A stretch of 64,000 bases of DNA from assembly GCF_013403955.1 (NCBI RefSeq), contig NZ_JABFDG010000007.1:62001-126000 (forward strand), given 5' to 3'. The notes beneath the pieces are model-generated. The model did no database searches. It saw nothing but the letters and a program-made list of their open reading frames with translations, and was not told the origin of the DNA. Below, piece after piece: positions 1 through 9,691 of the stretch. Every line of letters begins with the position of its first letter. Position 1 is the first letter of the stretch. This DNA is from Winogradskyella vidalii (lineage in GTDB: Bacteria > Bacteroidota > Bacteroidia > Flavobacteriales > Flavobacteriaceae). The translations under genes were made by a program, and so were the position numbers.

Positions 1-1189
1 CGCGTAGTTTTGCTCTAAAATGATTTTTAATATTTTGCAATAAGTAAACTGTAGGTGTATTTACGGCTATTTTAACGCATATTTCGTCTGTTCCTATGGC
101 ATTGTGAGAAAGTTCTATAACAAAGGCTTCTACCTCGTTAAAATCATTTAAAATATTATGCATGGCTGGCGGATACAAAGTAGTGCCTTTATATTTAATC
201 ATTTGTTTCTTTCTTCCAATAACAGGGCCTAAACGCATCGTGTTTCTTCCACAATTACATTTTTCATGATGTGCTTTTACAATATCCCCTGTTTTAAACC
301 GAAGTAAGGGCATGCCTTCTACACCTAATGTTGTTATGGTAAGTTCTCCGGCTTCACCTTGAGCTACAGGTTGGTCGTTATCATCTAATATTTCTGTAAT
401 AATTAATTCAGGATGTTGGTGACCGCCTTGTTGTTGTGCACATTCTGTAAAAGCGGTATTCATCTCTGTAGAAGCGTAGGTGGAATACAATTCAATATTC
501 CAGTTCTCTTTTATTTTTTTTGATAAAGTATTTAACGAAAAATCTTGATTACGTAAAGGTTCGCCAATACAAATAGCACCTTTGATTCCAGAGCTATTTA
601 GGTCAATATTTTGCTGTTTTGCAAACGCTATCAGTTTTAATAAAAAAGAAGGTACTGCGATAATATAGGTTGGCTTAAATTTTAGAATAGAATCCCATTG
701 CAGTTCTGGAATACCATTACCAACTCTAATAATTCCTGCTCCAAGCTTTCTAGCGCCTAAAAAATAAGCTAAACCCGCCATAAATCGTCGGTCCATGGTA
801 GTCATTAGCTGAATGACATCATCTTTACCAACACCTGCACAAGCAAAAGAGATGGCTTCGTTATACGCTAAACGCTCTAAATCAGTATCGGTTAATCCAA
901 AAAGAACGGGGTCTCCCAATGTTCCGGAAGTGGTGACATAATCCACAATTTTATTTTTAGGGACACAAATAAAATCGTCATTATGTTGTTGTAAATCGTC
1001 TTTTGTGGTTGTTGGGATAGTCGCTAAATCTTCAAGCGAATTTATAGTTGAAATATCAATGTTATGAGTACTAAATAAGCGCTTGTAAAAAGCAGAATTT
1101 GTATTTAAATACTGTAAAAGCACCTGTAGTTTTTCAACTTGAAAGTTGTTTATCTCCGCTTTGGAAGCATATTCTATTTCAGGAATCAT
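1..1189 (-). CDS. Adenylate-forming ligase, phenylacetate-CoA ligase (PaaK)-like, partial
   Basis: Reading the minus strand from an ATG at 1189 gives about 396 uninterrupted codons that run off the left edge, so the C-terminus is missing. Visible ANL-superfamily signatures are TTSGTLGDP (about residues 86-94, the ATP phosphate-binding loop), YASTEM (adenine-binding motif) and a later RFKTGDI segment. A CNCGR stretch follows, as in PaaK-like enzymes. These enzymes activate a carboxylic acid as an acyl-AMP and pass it to CoA or an ACP. In this pigment operon the natural guess is activation of an aromatic acid or polyene acid, but the substrate is inferred only from context. The start overlaps the stop of the upstream acyltransferase gene by four bases (ATGA), implying translational coupling. 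Confidence 0.85.
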   Translation of the reverse strand, partial: MIPEIEYASKAEINNFQVEKLQVLLQYLNTNSAFYKRLFSTHNIDISTINSLEDLATIPTTTKDDLQQHNDDFICVPKNKIVDYVTTSGTLGDPVLFGLTDTDLERLAYNEAISFACAGVGKDDVIQLMTTMDRRFMAGLAYFLGARKLGAGIIRVGNGIPELQWDSILKFKPTYIIAVPSFLLKLIAFAKQQNIDLNSSGIKGAICIGEPLRNQDFSLNTLSKKIKENWNIELYSTYASTEMNTAFTECAQQQGGHQHPELIITEILDDNDQPVAQGEAGELTITTLGVEGMPLLRFKTGDIVKAHHEKCNCGRNTMRLGPVIGRKKQMIKYKGTTLYPPAMHNILNDFNEVEAFVIELSHNAIGTDEICVKIAVNTPTVYLLQNIKNHFRAKLR

Positions 1190-2853
1190 AATTCTAACTT
1201 TCTTTTTAATTTCTTAATGTAGTTGTCGACTTCTAAGGCTTCAGGTACCGTTGTAATCTCTTTAGTTTTTGCTGTCTCAAAGGCATTTAAAGCCGCTCTA
1301 TAATACCCTTTATTATAATAGTAGTTGCCTATTAAAAAATAGGCTTCCCAGTATTCTGGGTTTAAGGTTTTTAAATTTAGAACTAATTGAGATGCTATAG
1401 ATTCGTTATTGTGAATAGCATGCCATACTTCTGCTCTAAGTTTTCTATAGCTTTGGTAATCGGTATAGGCTTGTGTATATTGAAATGGGTCTTCTTCGAT
1501 ATTTAAGGGTGTATCTGCAAGTGGCGTTTTAATAGGGTTTTTAAATATTTCATTTAAATCATAAGCCACAAACTCTCCTAATTGATATGGATTAGAAGAT
1601 ACCCAAACCAAACGTTGTTCGGGTTTAAAAACCACAGAATGATGCGCTAGTAATTGGTTTAAAGCTTTTTCGTTACCATAACCTATTGCTTTATTATTTA
1701 ACCCTTCTTTATTTCTTAAAATGTCTACTGCAATTTCAGGTGTTATTTTGGGGTTTTGGTCCAAAAGCTCCTGCATGCGTTCGTAACGGTATTGCGAATG
1801 ACTTTCTTTAATGTGTTCTTTGTTCTTTTCGTCATTAGCATAAGCGTCACTTTGAAAATGATTAGAACAGATTAATTGATTGGTGTTTTCTACGTCGTAA
1901 ACGCCAAATTTGTTTGGGGATACTTCAATTAATATGGCTTTTCGGTCGGTTGCGCTTCCTACTAAAATAGATTCAGATACAAATACCTGACGTTTTTTTG
2001 CAATTGCAATCGCTTCATTAATGTTGGTTGCATATTGTAAAATTTCACGATTTAAGATAGAAATGGGTGTTTTAGCAACTAATGGAATTTCAGATTTTCC
2101 AGCATTAATAGACACCGTTAAACCATGTTCATTCATACCAGAAAGTACGCCTAGCATGCCTGCCCATGTCACCGACATAAATTTATAACCATCGGTTGGA
2201 TTAGTAAAGGACACTATTTTTTCTTCAGCAAAATCATCACCGGCATAAAAATCTAAATTACGACCAATAATTAAGCTTCCATCTTCTGTTTTTTCATCCC
2301 AAGCAGCAAATGAAGTACAGCCCACTAAAGCCAAATCTTGTAAAGCATGACCAATATCGTGTGCGCCATGAAAATAGAGCACTCTTAAATAAGGTTCTGC
2401 GATATAATTGTATTTAGGCGAAGCATATTTTGATAGCCCTAAAATTTCGGTTTTGTATTCTAAAGGCACGTTGAGGTACATTTTACGGTTAAACCAAGCT
2501 AAAAAACGTCTTAATAGAGCTTGTTTCAGTTTCGATGGAACAAACTCATCAATTTTTGAAACAAAGATGCCTTCTTGTTTTTGAAATAATTCTTCAGTAA
2601 GACTTCCTGTAATTAAACCTCTTTGATACGGATTGCCTTCTACATAAAGCTCCCATAACCCTTGTTTATTTTTGCTAAGATGATTGTTTCCTAGTTTAAA
2701 AGTTGAATCGGAAGTTTGTACACGTTCCGGAATTACCGAATTATAGGTGCTTACATCTGGAACATCATGTATTGATTTTGATATGCCACATGAGGTTATA
2801 CTTACAAATAGAAAAAGTAAAAGTCCGTGATGTATGCTTAAATTAAGCTTCAT
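1186..2853 (-). CDS. C45-type autoproteolytic acyltransferase/hydrolase lipoprotein
   Basis: 555-residue protein with a lipoprotein signal peptide (hydrophobic residues 8-20, lipobox cysteine at about residue 22). The central region matches acyl-CoA:6-aminopenicillanate acyltransferase-like (C45, Ntn-hydrolase) proteins: GCTSFAAW places a candidate autocatalytic nucleophile at Cys179, followed by IIGRNLDFY and a GMNEHGL segment typical of the fold. The last 70 residues look like a tetratricopeptide-type helical pair. Such enzymes either hydrolyse or transfer acyl groups on amides and esters. Placed in a flexirubin-type operon and predicted to be membrane anchored outside the cytoplasm, it is a candidate for acyl transfer during pigment maturation; this role is inference. 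It overlaps the ligase gene downstream by four bases. Confidence 0.82.
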   Translation of the reverse strand: MKLNLSIHHGLLLFLFVSITSCGISKSIHDVPDVSTYNSVIPERVQTSDSTFKLGNNHLSKNKQGLWELYVEGNPYQRGLITGSLTEELFQKQEGIFVSKIDEFVPSKLKQALLRRFLAWFNRKMYLNVPLEYKTEILGLSKYASPKYNYIAEPYLRVLYFHGAHDIGHALQDLALVGCTSFAAWDEKTEDGSLIIGRNLDFYAGDDFAEEKIVSFTNPTDGYKFMSVTWAGMLGVLSGMNEHGLTVSINAGKSEIPLVAKTPISILNREILQYATNINEAIAIAKKRQVFVSESILVGSATDRKAILIEVSPNKFGVYDVENTNQLICSNHFQSDAYANDEKNKEHIKESHSQYRYERMQELLDQNPKITPEIAVDILRNKEGLNNKAIGYGNEKALNQLLAHHSVVFKPEQRLVWVSSNPYQLGEFVAYDLNEIFKNPIKTPLADTPLNIEEDPFQYTQAYTDYQSYRKLRAEVWHAIHNNESIASQLVLNLKTLNPEYWEAYFLIGNYYYNKGYYRAALNAFETAKTKEITTVPEALEVDNYIKKLKRKLEL

Positions 2854-2858
2854 GTTTT

Positions 2859-4403
2859 TTAATTTTCGATGCTTTCTTCGATTTTATTGGCCTCTAATAT
2901 TTTTTCTAATAAAGGTTTCATACCCACAATTTCCGAACAGGTAAGAACAGCGCCAATGGTAACGCCTAAAATACCATGCATGTTTAGGCTTTGGCCTGTT
3001 AATAAAAGGTTTTTAATTTTTGTACGTGGCGAAACAAAAGAGGCCAAAGGATTATTAGCGTCTTTTACATAGCCATAGATAGAACCTCGATTAGAACCTA
3101 TATAATCGCGATACGATAATGGTGTTGAGGTGTAAATCTCTTGAATACATGCTCTAATATTTGGATATTTTTTCTCTAATTCTTGAATGAGTATTTCGGC
3201 TTTTTCGGCTTTAAATTCTTCATACGTTTGACCTCGGTCGTTTTTATTAGCAACCGTATTAAATGTGTTTTCCCAAGGTTCAACTTCTTCATAACGCATG
3301 TAGGTCATCACCGTTAAGCTTTCACCATAAACATCTGTTTTTTTATTAATTCCCATAGATACCATATAACCTTCTGGCCAAGTGTCTGAAGTGTAATCTT
3401 GTCCGTCCCATATTTTATTAGGGTCTTTTATATGGTAAATGTTTTTGTTTTGATACTTAAACGTGTTAGGCTTTAAAACAATATACAAGCTAAATCCTGC
3501 AATGATGCTTTCAATATTATTGATGCGTTTTGTATATACTTTTCTGAATTTATCTTCACCAACTAATTTTATGGTCAGTTTTGGTTCAATATTAGAAATA
3601 AATAAATCGCCTTTGATTTCTTTGCCATTTTTGGTAAAAACAGAACTGATGTTTTTGTCTTTAAATCCAAATTTAACTACCTCGTGATGTTTAAAAGCAT
3701 CACCACCATTTTCTTTTAACCGTCTGATTAGTAGTTTAGAAATCTGGCTTCCCCCATTTACACAACGATAAGCACTTTCTATATATGAATTTATGGTTAA
3801 GGCATGTACATAAAAAGGTGTACGGTCTGCATCTCCAGCATATAGATAATTAGTGCCAGCGAGAACTGCTTGTAATTTTTTATTCTCGGTAATGGAATCA
3901 ATATAATCTTTAGCTTTTAAACTAAAAATATCGGTATTTTCATAATACGGTTTACCGTGTTTTAATCCATAAAGGGGGAATTGACTACAAACTTCTTTTA
4001 ACTTATCGCAATACGTAACAATAGCATTTTCTTCCTCCGGAAATTCAATTAATAAATTTTCAATGAATTTATCGTAGCCTTGAGCGTGTTTATATTCATG
4101 TGTATCATTATCAAAAGTAATGACATCAAAGCCGTCTTCATCGAGTTTTTTTAAGTTTAAATCGTCAATAATATCAAGATACTTAAAATACTGATATAGA
4201 TTCTGACCTTCATTTAATCCGCCGATATAATGAACACCTGTGTCAAAAATAGTTTTATCACGAACAAAGGTTTGTAAATTTCCGCCATATTGATTGTTTT
4301 TTTCTAAAACACAAACACTATAGCCTTCTTTAGCGAGTAAGTTTGCAGAGACCAAACCACCTAAACCGCTTCCTATTATAACAACATCGTAATGAGATTT
4401 CAT
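2859..4403 (-). CDS. Phytoene desaturase/isomerase-like FAD-dependent oxidoreductase
   Basis: 514 residues from the ATG at 4403. A longer frame reaches 4457, but that would overlap the upstream gene and the Rossmann motif begins right after the chosen Met. The N-terminal dinucleotide motif IIGSGLGGLVSA (about residues 8-19) with a following VLEKNNQYGGN is characteristic of the CrtI/carotenoid isomerase family. The C-terminal LTGQSLNMHGILG resembles the family's second FAD-contact segment. The protein probably acts on a polyene substrate by desaturation, saturation or isomerisation. There is no phytoene synthase nearby, so carotenoid desaturation is less likely than action on the aryl polyene. 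It lies 8 bases downstream of the MMPL fusion gene and 5 bases upstream of the C45 acyltransferase gene. Confidence 0.85.
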   Translation of the reverse strand: MKSHYDVVIIGSGLGGLVSANLLAKEGYSVCVLEKNNQYGGNLQTFVRDKTIFDTGVHYIGGLNEGQNLYQYFKYLDIIDDLNLKKLDEDGFDVITFDNDTHEYKHAQGYDKFIENLLIEFPEEENAIVTYCDKLKEVCSQFPLYGLKHGKPYYENTDIFSLKAKDYIDSITENKKLQAVLAGTNYLYAGDADRTPFYVHALTINSYIESAYRCVNGGSQISKLLIRRLKENGGDAFKHHEVVKFGFKDKNISSVFTKNGKEIKGDLFISNIEPKLTIKLVGEDKFRKVYTKRINNIESIIAGFSLYIVLKPNTFKYQNKNIYHIKDPNKIWDGQDYTSDTWPEGYMVSMGINKKTDVYGESLTVMTYMRYEEVEPWENTFNTVANKNDRGQTYEEFKAEKAEILIQELEKKYPNIRACIQEIYTSTPLSYRDYIGSNRGSIYGYVKDANNPLASFVSPRTKIKNLLLTGQSLNMHGILGVTIGAVLTCSEIVGMKPLLEKILEANKIEESIEN

Positions 4404-4411
4404 CTTGCTTT

Positions 4412-7400
4412 TTACTGTTTTGATAAGATAATAATATTTTCTGATTGGTAGGTACAATCAAAACTTAAATCGAGTTTATTTGTGGTATACAAATGCGTAC
4501 TTTCTTTTAATAAAATAATATGATTTAAATCGGAATGTATCCCTTCTTTTAATTTTATTTCGCTACAATCTACATCACTTATAATTAAAGATTGCGCTTT
4601 AAAAGGTAAAGCATCTTCTATAGTATTTACACAAGTGATATTTCGAGAATTGGTAATAAAACTGTTATTAACGATTGTTCTATTTTCTTCACCTTCAATG
4701 TAAGACACAATTTTTCTATCAACAGCATCTAAAGCGAGTAAAAAATCTAGCTGACCTGCATCTTTAGACAAATGTAGTATCTTATCTTTTGTTCCAATAG
4801 TATTTAAAACTGTTTTATAAATGCCTTTATTGGTTTTTAAATCCTTTTTTACACGTTTATATAAGGCATCTCCTTTGTATCTGTAATCGTCTAAAACTAG
4901 CTTATGAAAATAGGTTTCGTTTTCTCTTTCACTTCTAAAAGCACTAAATTCTGTTCTAAAATAAGAAGCCCCTATTTGTTTAGCGCGTTGTGAGTAAGAA
5001 GTGCTGAATCTAGAGTCGTTTGGTGTAATTCTATCTAAGATTTTTAAAGTGATATGACCATCTCTAATCATAGATTCTCCTTTAGGGATGATTTCAGAAT
5101 TCCCATGAATTAACACCGGAATAATATCTAGATTAAATTGTTCTGCCAAATAAAATGCGCCTTTATGGAATCGTTTTATTTTGTTAGTTGTTGAACGCGT
5201 CCCTTCAGGAAAAGCCATTAATGTGTAGCCTTGCGCTACTTTTTTCTTTAAATGCTCTAATCCGTTTTCAATACCACTAGATACAGGATAAAAACCAGCC
5301 AATTGTACGGCTTTACCAAATACTGGCGAGTTATAAACCCAATCATTTACCAAGAAAATGATTTTTGGATGTAACATGCCAATGGCTAAAATATCTAAAA
5401 ACGACGTATGATTTGCTATAATTATAGCTTGCTTTTTAAAATCTTCTTTAGGTTCATTTATTACTTTTTTAACAAGAAATAAATGGGTGTACAATACCGA
5501 TTTCATGAATTTTGAAATACAAACATGAAACCATTTCATCTTTGTTTTTTTAGGAACCGGAATAATTTTTAAAATAGTAACACTAAACAACGATAATAAA
5601 ACGCCACCTAATCCAAAATAAAAGAATGATATTACGGAATGAAGAAAAACACGTAATGAAACGGGACGTTTCGTCTTGCTACCAATAAATAATTTAAATA
5701 ATAAAGGTTGCACACTAAAAGCAATAAGAACTGCCGAAATAATACCAATTAAACAAACTAATGCTATAGAATGTAAAGCAGGATGTTTAGCAAAAATTAA
5801 TACACCAACGCCTAAAATAGTGGTAATTACCGACAGTAAAATGGACGTTTTATGTGTGGTTAATGCGTTTTCTCCTGTTCTGTATTCATGCAATAATCCA
5901 TTGGTAATAAAAATGCCATAATCTATACCTAAACCAAAAATAAATGTAGAAATGATAATATTAAAAATATTAAATTCTAGATGGAAAAATCCCATTATTC
6001 CTATGGTTAGCAACCAAGTTAAACAGATAGGAATTGCAGTAACTAGAGTTAAAGAAAAGCTTTTGTAAAAGAGTAGAAGAATAAGAATAACCGCAATTAA
6101 GGAATACCCAATTAAACTATTAAAATCGGTTTTTAAATCCCCTAAAAAGGTTTCGTTCATTTGTTTCCTATCAATTACCAAAGTTTGTGCATCCTCTTTA
6201 AAAGCATCCATTACGGCCTTTGCTTCTTCTACTTTTATTAATGTAGTAATGGTGGTGAATGTATTATTGGTAGACATATAATCGTCTATAGAAAAAGCAT
6301 TTATAGCTTTGTAGTCTTTACTTTCTAAGGGTTGAAACGATGTATTTAAAAGAGTGTAAAAACGATTAAATGTTTCCGGTTTAAAACCTAAACTGGTACC
6401 ACTTTCGGTGAGGTATTGCTTTGTGGAATTAACAGTGTTTTTGTTCCAAAACGATTGCCAACGTTCAATTTGTTGGTTTTGCTGTTTTTTAGAATGTACA
6501 AAAGTACTGATAGAACTATAATTAATAAGTTTGCCTTCGTCTTTTAAGTTTTGCAACTTTGTTAAAATAGCATCATTAACTTGAAGTGTCTTTTCTTCCG
6601 AATCGCCATAAGCGGCAATGTATATAGATTTTGAAGTACTATTAATAAGTTGGTCTAAGCGTAATTCTGCTGCTTCTATATCTTTGGGCATATAATTCAT
6701 TGCACTTAAATCCTTATTGAAAGCAACGGTATTATAAGTAAAGAAACTAGCAAAGCACAATAAGAATAAACCCAAAATAACCCATTTGTTTTGGTGCATA
6801 TTATACGATGCAATTTTATCTAAAGTGGTACTTTTTTTAGTTCTATTTATTTGCTCTTTATATACTTGAGGGATAAAAAGTAAGGCGAAAAAAGAAGAAC
6901 CAATAACACTAATTGCAGCAAAAATCCCTAAATCTTGTAAGGCTTGCGAGTTGATAAATAATAAACACAAAAATGCGAGCGCTGTGGTTAAGCTACTCAT
7001 TAAAATAGGTTTTGAAATTTCTTGATAAAGATTCTTTACATTGTTGTTACTTCTAATATGGGTAAGAATATGTAAAGAATAATCTAAAGTAACACCAAGT
7101 AAAACAGAGCCAATACCTAAAGAAATAGCTGAGATTTTTTCTCGTATTACAAAAAGTATAGCAATAGCTAAAAGACCACCAAAAATGGTAGGTACAAATA
7201 AAATAATAGGTACCATTAACTTTTTATAGAACAGTATAAATATAAGTAACAGTATGGTTAGGGCTATACCAATGGTGAGTTGTATATCCTTTTTTATTTG
7301 CTTAGCATTTGCTACTGCTATTAATGTTCCTCCAAAATATTCACTGTAAACTTTATCTTTATAAACGCTATTGAGTTTTCTATTGGTTTTATAGAGATTT

Positions 7401-8089
7401 TCTACAAACTCCGAGTTTTTAGCAGTTTCATTAGAACCTAAAGCAGGCGTGATAAATAAAAGGATATGCTGTTTATCCTTACTGAATAAAAATCCGTTTT
7501 TTAGATTAAAATTGTCTCCAAAACTTAAGTCTTGTATTTTTTTTAAAGCTATAAATGATAAGCCTAAAGGGTCTTTTAGAATAAAATCTTTTGCGACAAT
7601 ACCTGAAGGGGAAATAAGGGTTTTGTAATTTTTTAATGTAATAGCCTCAATACTATCTTCTTGAATTTTATTGGTAATAGTTTTATAGTCATTCGCATCT
7701 AAAAAGAGTGGTAAATTATCGTAGATAAAATTCGCTGTGTTCTTAATGTCTTTATCTTTAATTCTACCTTGAATTTGTTCTATATATGGACCAGAAGAAG
7801 CGTTAATACTATCAATAAATTGGGATGCATATTGCGTTAAGTCATCTATAGAACCATTGGTGTCTTTGGTGATATTTACAATGATTTTATCCGCAAAGTT
7901 GGTGTTTTTTAAAACCTTCTGTAATTCTGCGTTTTTAGCGTTAGTAGGAATTAGTTTCGTGATATCTTCTTCAAATTCAATTTTAGAAGCTACAAACACT
8001 AAAGCCAAAAGTAAAATTGCCAAAACGCTTAATCCAAGTCCTTTTCTGGAATTAAAATAATGATATATTTTATAAAAAATACTATGCAT
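4412..8089 (-). CDS. MMPL/RND-type exporter fused to PlsC-like acyltransferase and methyltransferase-like tail
   Basis: 1225 residues in at least three parts. Residues 1 to about 830 form an RND/MMPL permease with two repeated blocks, each one transmembrane helix, a large periplasmic loop and a helix bundle. Residues about 880-1060 are a lysophospholipid-acyltransferase (PlsC) domain with NHTSFLD (His894, Asp899) and FPEGTRS. The last roughly 150 residues resemble a class I SAM-methyltransferase fold, but the glycine-rich SAM loop reads HLSKDAGQLD, so the binding motif looks degenerate. Similar three-part proteins are known from flavobacterial pigment clusters; the export of a lipid-like pigment coupled with acylation is inferred. 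It overlaps the upstream glycosyltransferase gene by 8 bases. Confidence 0.9.
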   Translation of the reverse strand: MHSIFYKIYHYFNSRKGLGLSVLAILLLALVFVASKIEFEEDITKLIPTNAKNAELQKVLKNTNFADKIIVNITKDTNGSIDDLTQYASQFIDSINASSGPYIEQIQGRIKDKDIKNTANFIYDNLPLFLDANDYKTITNKIQEDSIEAITLKNYKTLISPSGIVAKDFILKDPLGLSFIALKKIQDLSFGDNFNLKNGFLFSKDKQHILLFITPALGSNETAKNSEFVENLYKTNRKLNSVYKDKVYSEYFGGTLIAVANAKQIKKDIQLTIGIALTILLLIFILFYKKLMVPIILFVPTIFGGLLAIAILFVIREKISAISLGIGSVLLGVTLDYSLHILTHIRSNNNVKNLYQEISKPILMSSLTTALAFLCLLFINSQALQDLGIFAAISVIGSSFFALLFIPQVYKEQINRTKKSTTLDKIASYNMHQNKWVILGLFLLCFASFFTYNTVAFNKDLSAMNYMPKDIEAAELRLDQLINSTSKSIYIAAYGDSEEKTLQVNDAILTKLQNLKDEGKLINYSSISTFVHSKKQQNQQIERWQSFWNKNTVNSTKQYLTESGTSLGFKPETFNRFYTLLNTSFQPLESKDYKAINAFSIDDYMSTNNTFTTITTLIKVEEAKAVMDAFKEDAQTLVIDRKQMNETFLGDLKTDFNSLIGYSLIAVILILLLFYKSFSLTLVTAIPICLTWLLTIGIMGFFHLEFNIFNIIISTFIFGLGIDYGIFITNGLLHEYRTGENALTTHKTSILLSVITTILGVGVLIFAKHPALHSIALVCLIGIISAVLIAFSVQPLLFKLFIGSKTKRPVSLRVFLHSVISFFYFGLGGVLLSLFSVTILKIIPVPKKTKMKWFHVCISKFMKSVLYTHLFLVKKVINEPKEDFKKQAIIIANHTSFLDILAIGMLHPKIIFLVNDWVYNSPVFGKAVQLAGFYPVSSGIENGLEHLKKKVAQGYTLMAFPEGTRSTTNKIKRFHKGAFYLAEQFNLDIIPVLIHGNSEIIPKGESMIRDGHITLKILDRITPNDSRFSTSYSQRAKQIGASYFRTEFSAFRSERENETYFHKLVLDDYRYKGDALYKRVKKDLKTNKGIYKTVLNTIGTKDKILHLSKDAGQLDFLLALDAVDRKIVSYIEGEENRTIVNNSFITNSRNITCVNTIEDALPFKAQSLIISDVDCSEIKLKEGIHSDLNHIILLKESTHLYTTNKLDLSFDCTYQSENIIILSKQ

Positions 8090-9278
8090 TGGTTGTAGTT
8101 ACTTTTTTCTTTTCAAAAAATAAAAACAGGAAATAACTCAAGGTTCCTATGGACAATGCAGTAACCGTTGCCAAAGCAAAACTGCCAATTAAATATGATT
8201 TAAGATGTTTTAATACTTCAAAGTCTGCAATAATTTCACTGATATTAAACGTGACTTCTTCGCCTAATATAAAATGGCCTAATTGAAAACTTGTAAAAAT
8301 AATAAAAGGAATAAATGGCGGAATACTAATGTTTGAAAAAGCGAAGGCAATCGTTTTATTTAACTTAAAAACAAAAGCTAAAAAAATAACAATTACAGTT
8401 TGAGCACCCCAAAAAGGGGCAATACCAATAAATAGACCTAGAGCTATAGATGCTGCTTTTTTTTGAGAAGAATCGTTACTTCCAATGATATCTTCGGTTA
8501 GGAATCTTTTAAAGCCTTTTTTTTTAAAGCTTCTAAAAAAATCACGTGGCTTTATGTATAATAAAGTAAGGATAACCAGCCATGTGTTTAAAATACTAAT
8601 TCGTGTAAAATCTTTAAAAGGTCTAAAGTGAGACACACGTTCGTTTTCGTCATATAAAACTTGAATAGGAATGTTTTTTACAACGGTTCCAGACCAAGCG
8701 GCTTTTACAATGACTTCTATTTCAAATTCGAATTTTGAGGTATAGAATTTTAAGTTTTTTAAATGTTGAATCGGGTAAAGTCTAAAGCCCGATTGTGTGT
8801 CTTGTAGCTTAATTCCGGTTTCTGCCCAATACCAAAAATTAGAAAATTTATTTCCAAAACTACTTTTTTTAGGCACGCTATCGTGTCCCATATTTCTAGC
8901 ACCAATAAGTAGTAAGTTTTTGTCTTCAGCAACTTCTAAGGCGTCTATAAATGAAGGAATATCTTCAGGAAAATGTTGTCCATCAGAATCTATAGTAATT
9001 GCGTAGTTATAACCTAAACTTTCGGCATGTTTAAAGCCTGCCCTTAAAGCTTGCCCTTTGCCTTTGTTTGCTTTAAAATGAATCTGTTCTAAACCTGAAA
9101 ATTCTTTTAAAATTTCTGAAGTTTTATCTGTAGAACCATCATTGATAATAATGATATTTTCGGTGTAGTTTAAAACACCTTTAATAACACGTTGTAGTGT
9201 TTTAGGATTGTTGAAGGTGGGTATAATTACACAACAATGCAAATCGTTTAGTTTTTGATGTATCGTAATATCCTTCAT
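8082..9278 (-). CDS. Family 2 glycosyltransferase with C-terminal DUF2062 membrane domain
   Basis: 398 residues. Residues about 12-240 are a GT-A family 2 domain of the dolichol-phosphate-mannose-synthase type: VIIPTFNNPKTL, then INDGSTD and TIDSDGQHFPED (the DxD-like metal site). Residues about 275-395 form a DUF2062 domain with several hydrophobic helices, including a GIAPFWGAQT motif. The family transfers a sugar from a nucleotide donor at the cytoplasmic membrane face. Glycosyltransferases of this kind recur in aryl-polyene and flexirubin clusters, where they may decorate the pigment or its anchor; the acceptor is unknown. The start is the only well-placed ATG before the conserved strand, 25 bases after the dehydratase-like gene. 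Confidence 0.87.
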   Translation of the reverse strand: MKDITIHQKLNDLHCCVIIPTFNNPKTLQRVIKGVLNYTENIIIINDGSTDKTSEILKEFSGLEQIHFKANKGKGQALRAGFKHAESLGYNYAITIDSDGQHFPEDIPSFIDALEVAEDKNLLLIGARNMGHDSVPKKSSFGNKFSNFWYWAETGIKLQDTQSGFRLYPIQHLKNLKFYTSKFEFEIEVIVKAAWSGTVVKNIPIQVLYDENERVSHFRPFKDFTRISILNTWLVILTLLYIKPRDFFRSFKKKGFKRFLTEDIIGSNDSSQKKAASIALGLFIGIAPFWGAQTVIVIFLAFVFKLNKTIAFAFSNISIPPFIPFIIFTSFQLGHFILGEEVTFNISEIIADFEVLKHLKSYLIGSFALATVTALSIGTLSYFLFLFFEKKKVTTTNA

Positions 9279-9303
9279 TTAGTCGCGCGAATTAGGTGTA
9301 AGA

Positions 9304-9687
9304 CTAAGCTAATTCTTTAGTTTTTATAAATGTACCATTACATTTTAAAGCAATAGTATCATCTGTAAATTTAGTGCTATTTTTAATTTTTACAGCATCG
9401 TTTTCTTCATTAATAGAAAGTTCTAAAATGAGTTCTGAATTTATGTTGGGGTTAATTAATGCTGTAAATTTCATATTAGAAATGGTCTGTAAGCATAAAG
9501 AATTTCCAACATAATCTTGTGTGATTTCCTTTATAGTTTGAAGCATACAAACTCCTGGTGTAATAGGATTTCCTGGAAAATGGCCATTAAATACCTCATG
9601 GCTTTTATTCAGTTTTATAATAACATGAATAAGATTTTGGTCAATAATCGTTGTCTTTAAAATAGTGTAGAAATCTTTAATAAGCAT
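9304..9687 (-). CDS. FabZ-like hotdog protein (3-hydroxyacyl-ACP dehydratase family)
   Basis: 127 residues from the ATG at 9687; an upstream in-frame start at 9714 would overlap the porin gene, and the nearer ATG leaves a 4-base gap. The hotdog signature GHFPGNPITPGV (His36) is clear. In canonical FabZ the catalytic Glu lies in the helix after PGV, but here the aligned position appears to be Gln50 (PGVCMLQ). The protein may therefore be a modified dehydratase, an ACP-thioester binder or a thioesterase-like member. It sits in the fatty-acid-like part of the pigment operon, where each elongation cycle of a polyene needs a dehydration step. Confidence 0.83.
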   Translation of the reverse strand: MLIKDFYTILKTTIIDQNLIHVIIKLNKSHEVFNGHFPGNPITPGVCMLQTIKEITQDYVGNSLCLQTISNMKFTALINPNINSELILELSINEENDAVKIKNSTKFTDDTIALKCNGTFIKTKELA

Positions 9688-9691
9688 CAGT

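Noticed and set aside
2859-4403. Carotenoid biosynthesis locus.
   Set aside because: Only a phytoene-desaturase-like protein is present here; there is no phytoene synthase or lycopene cyclase, and the surrounding genes are of aryl-polyene type.
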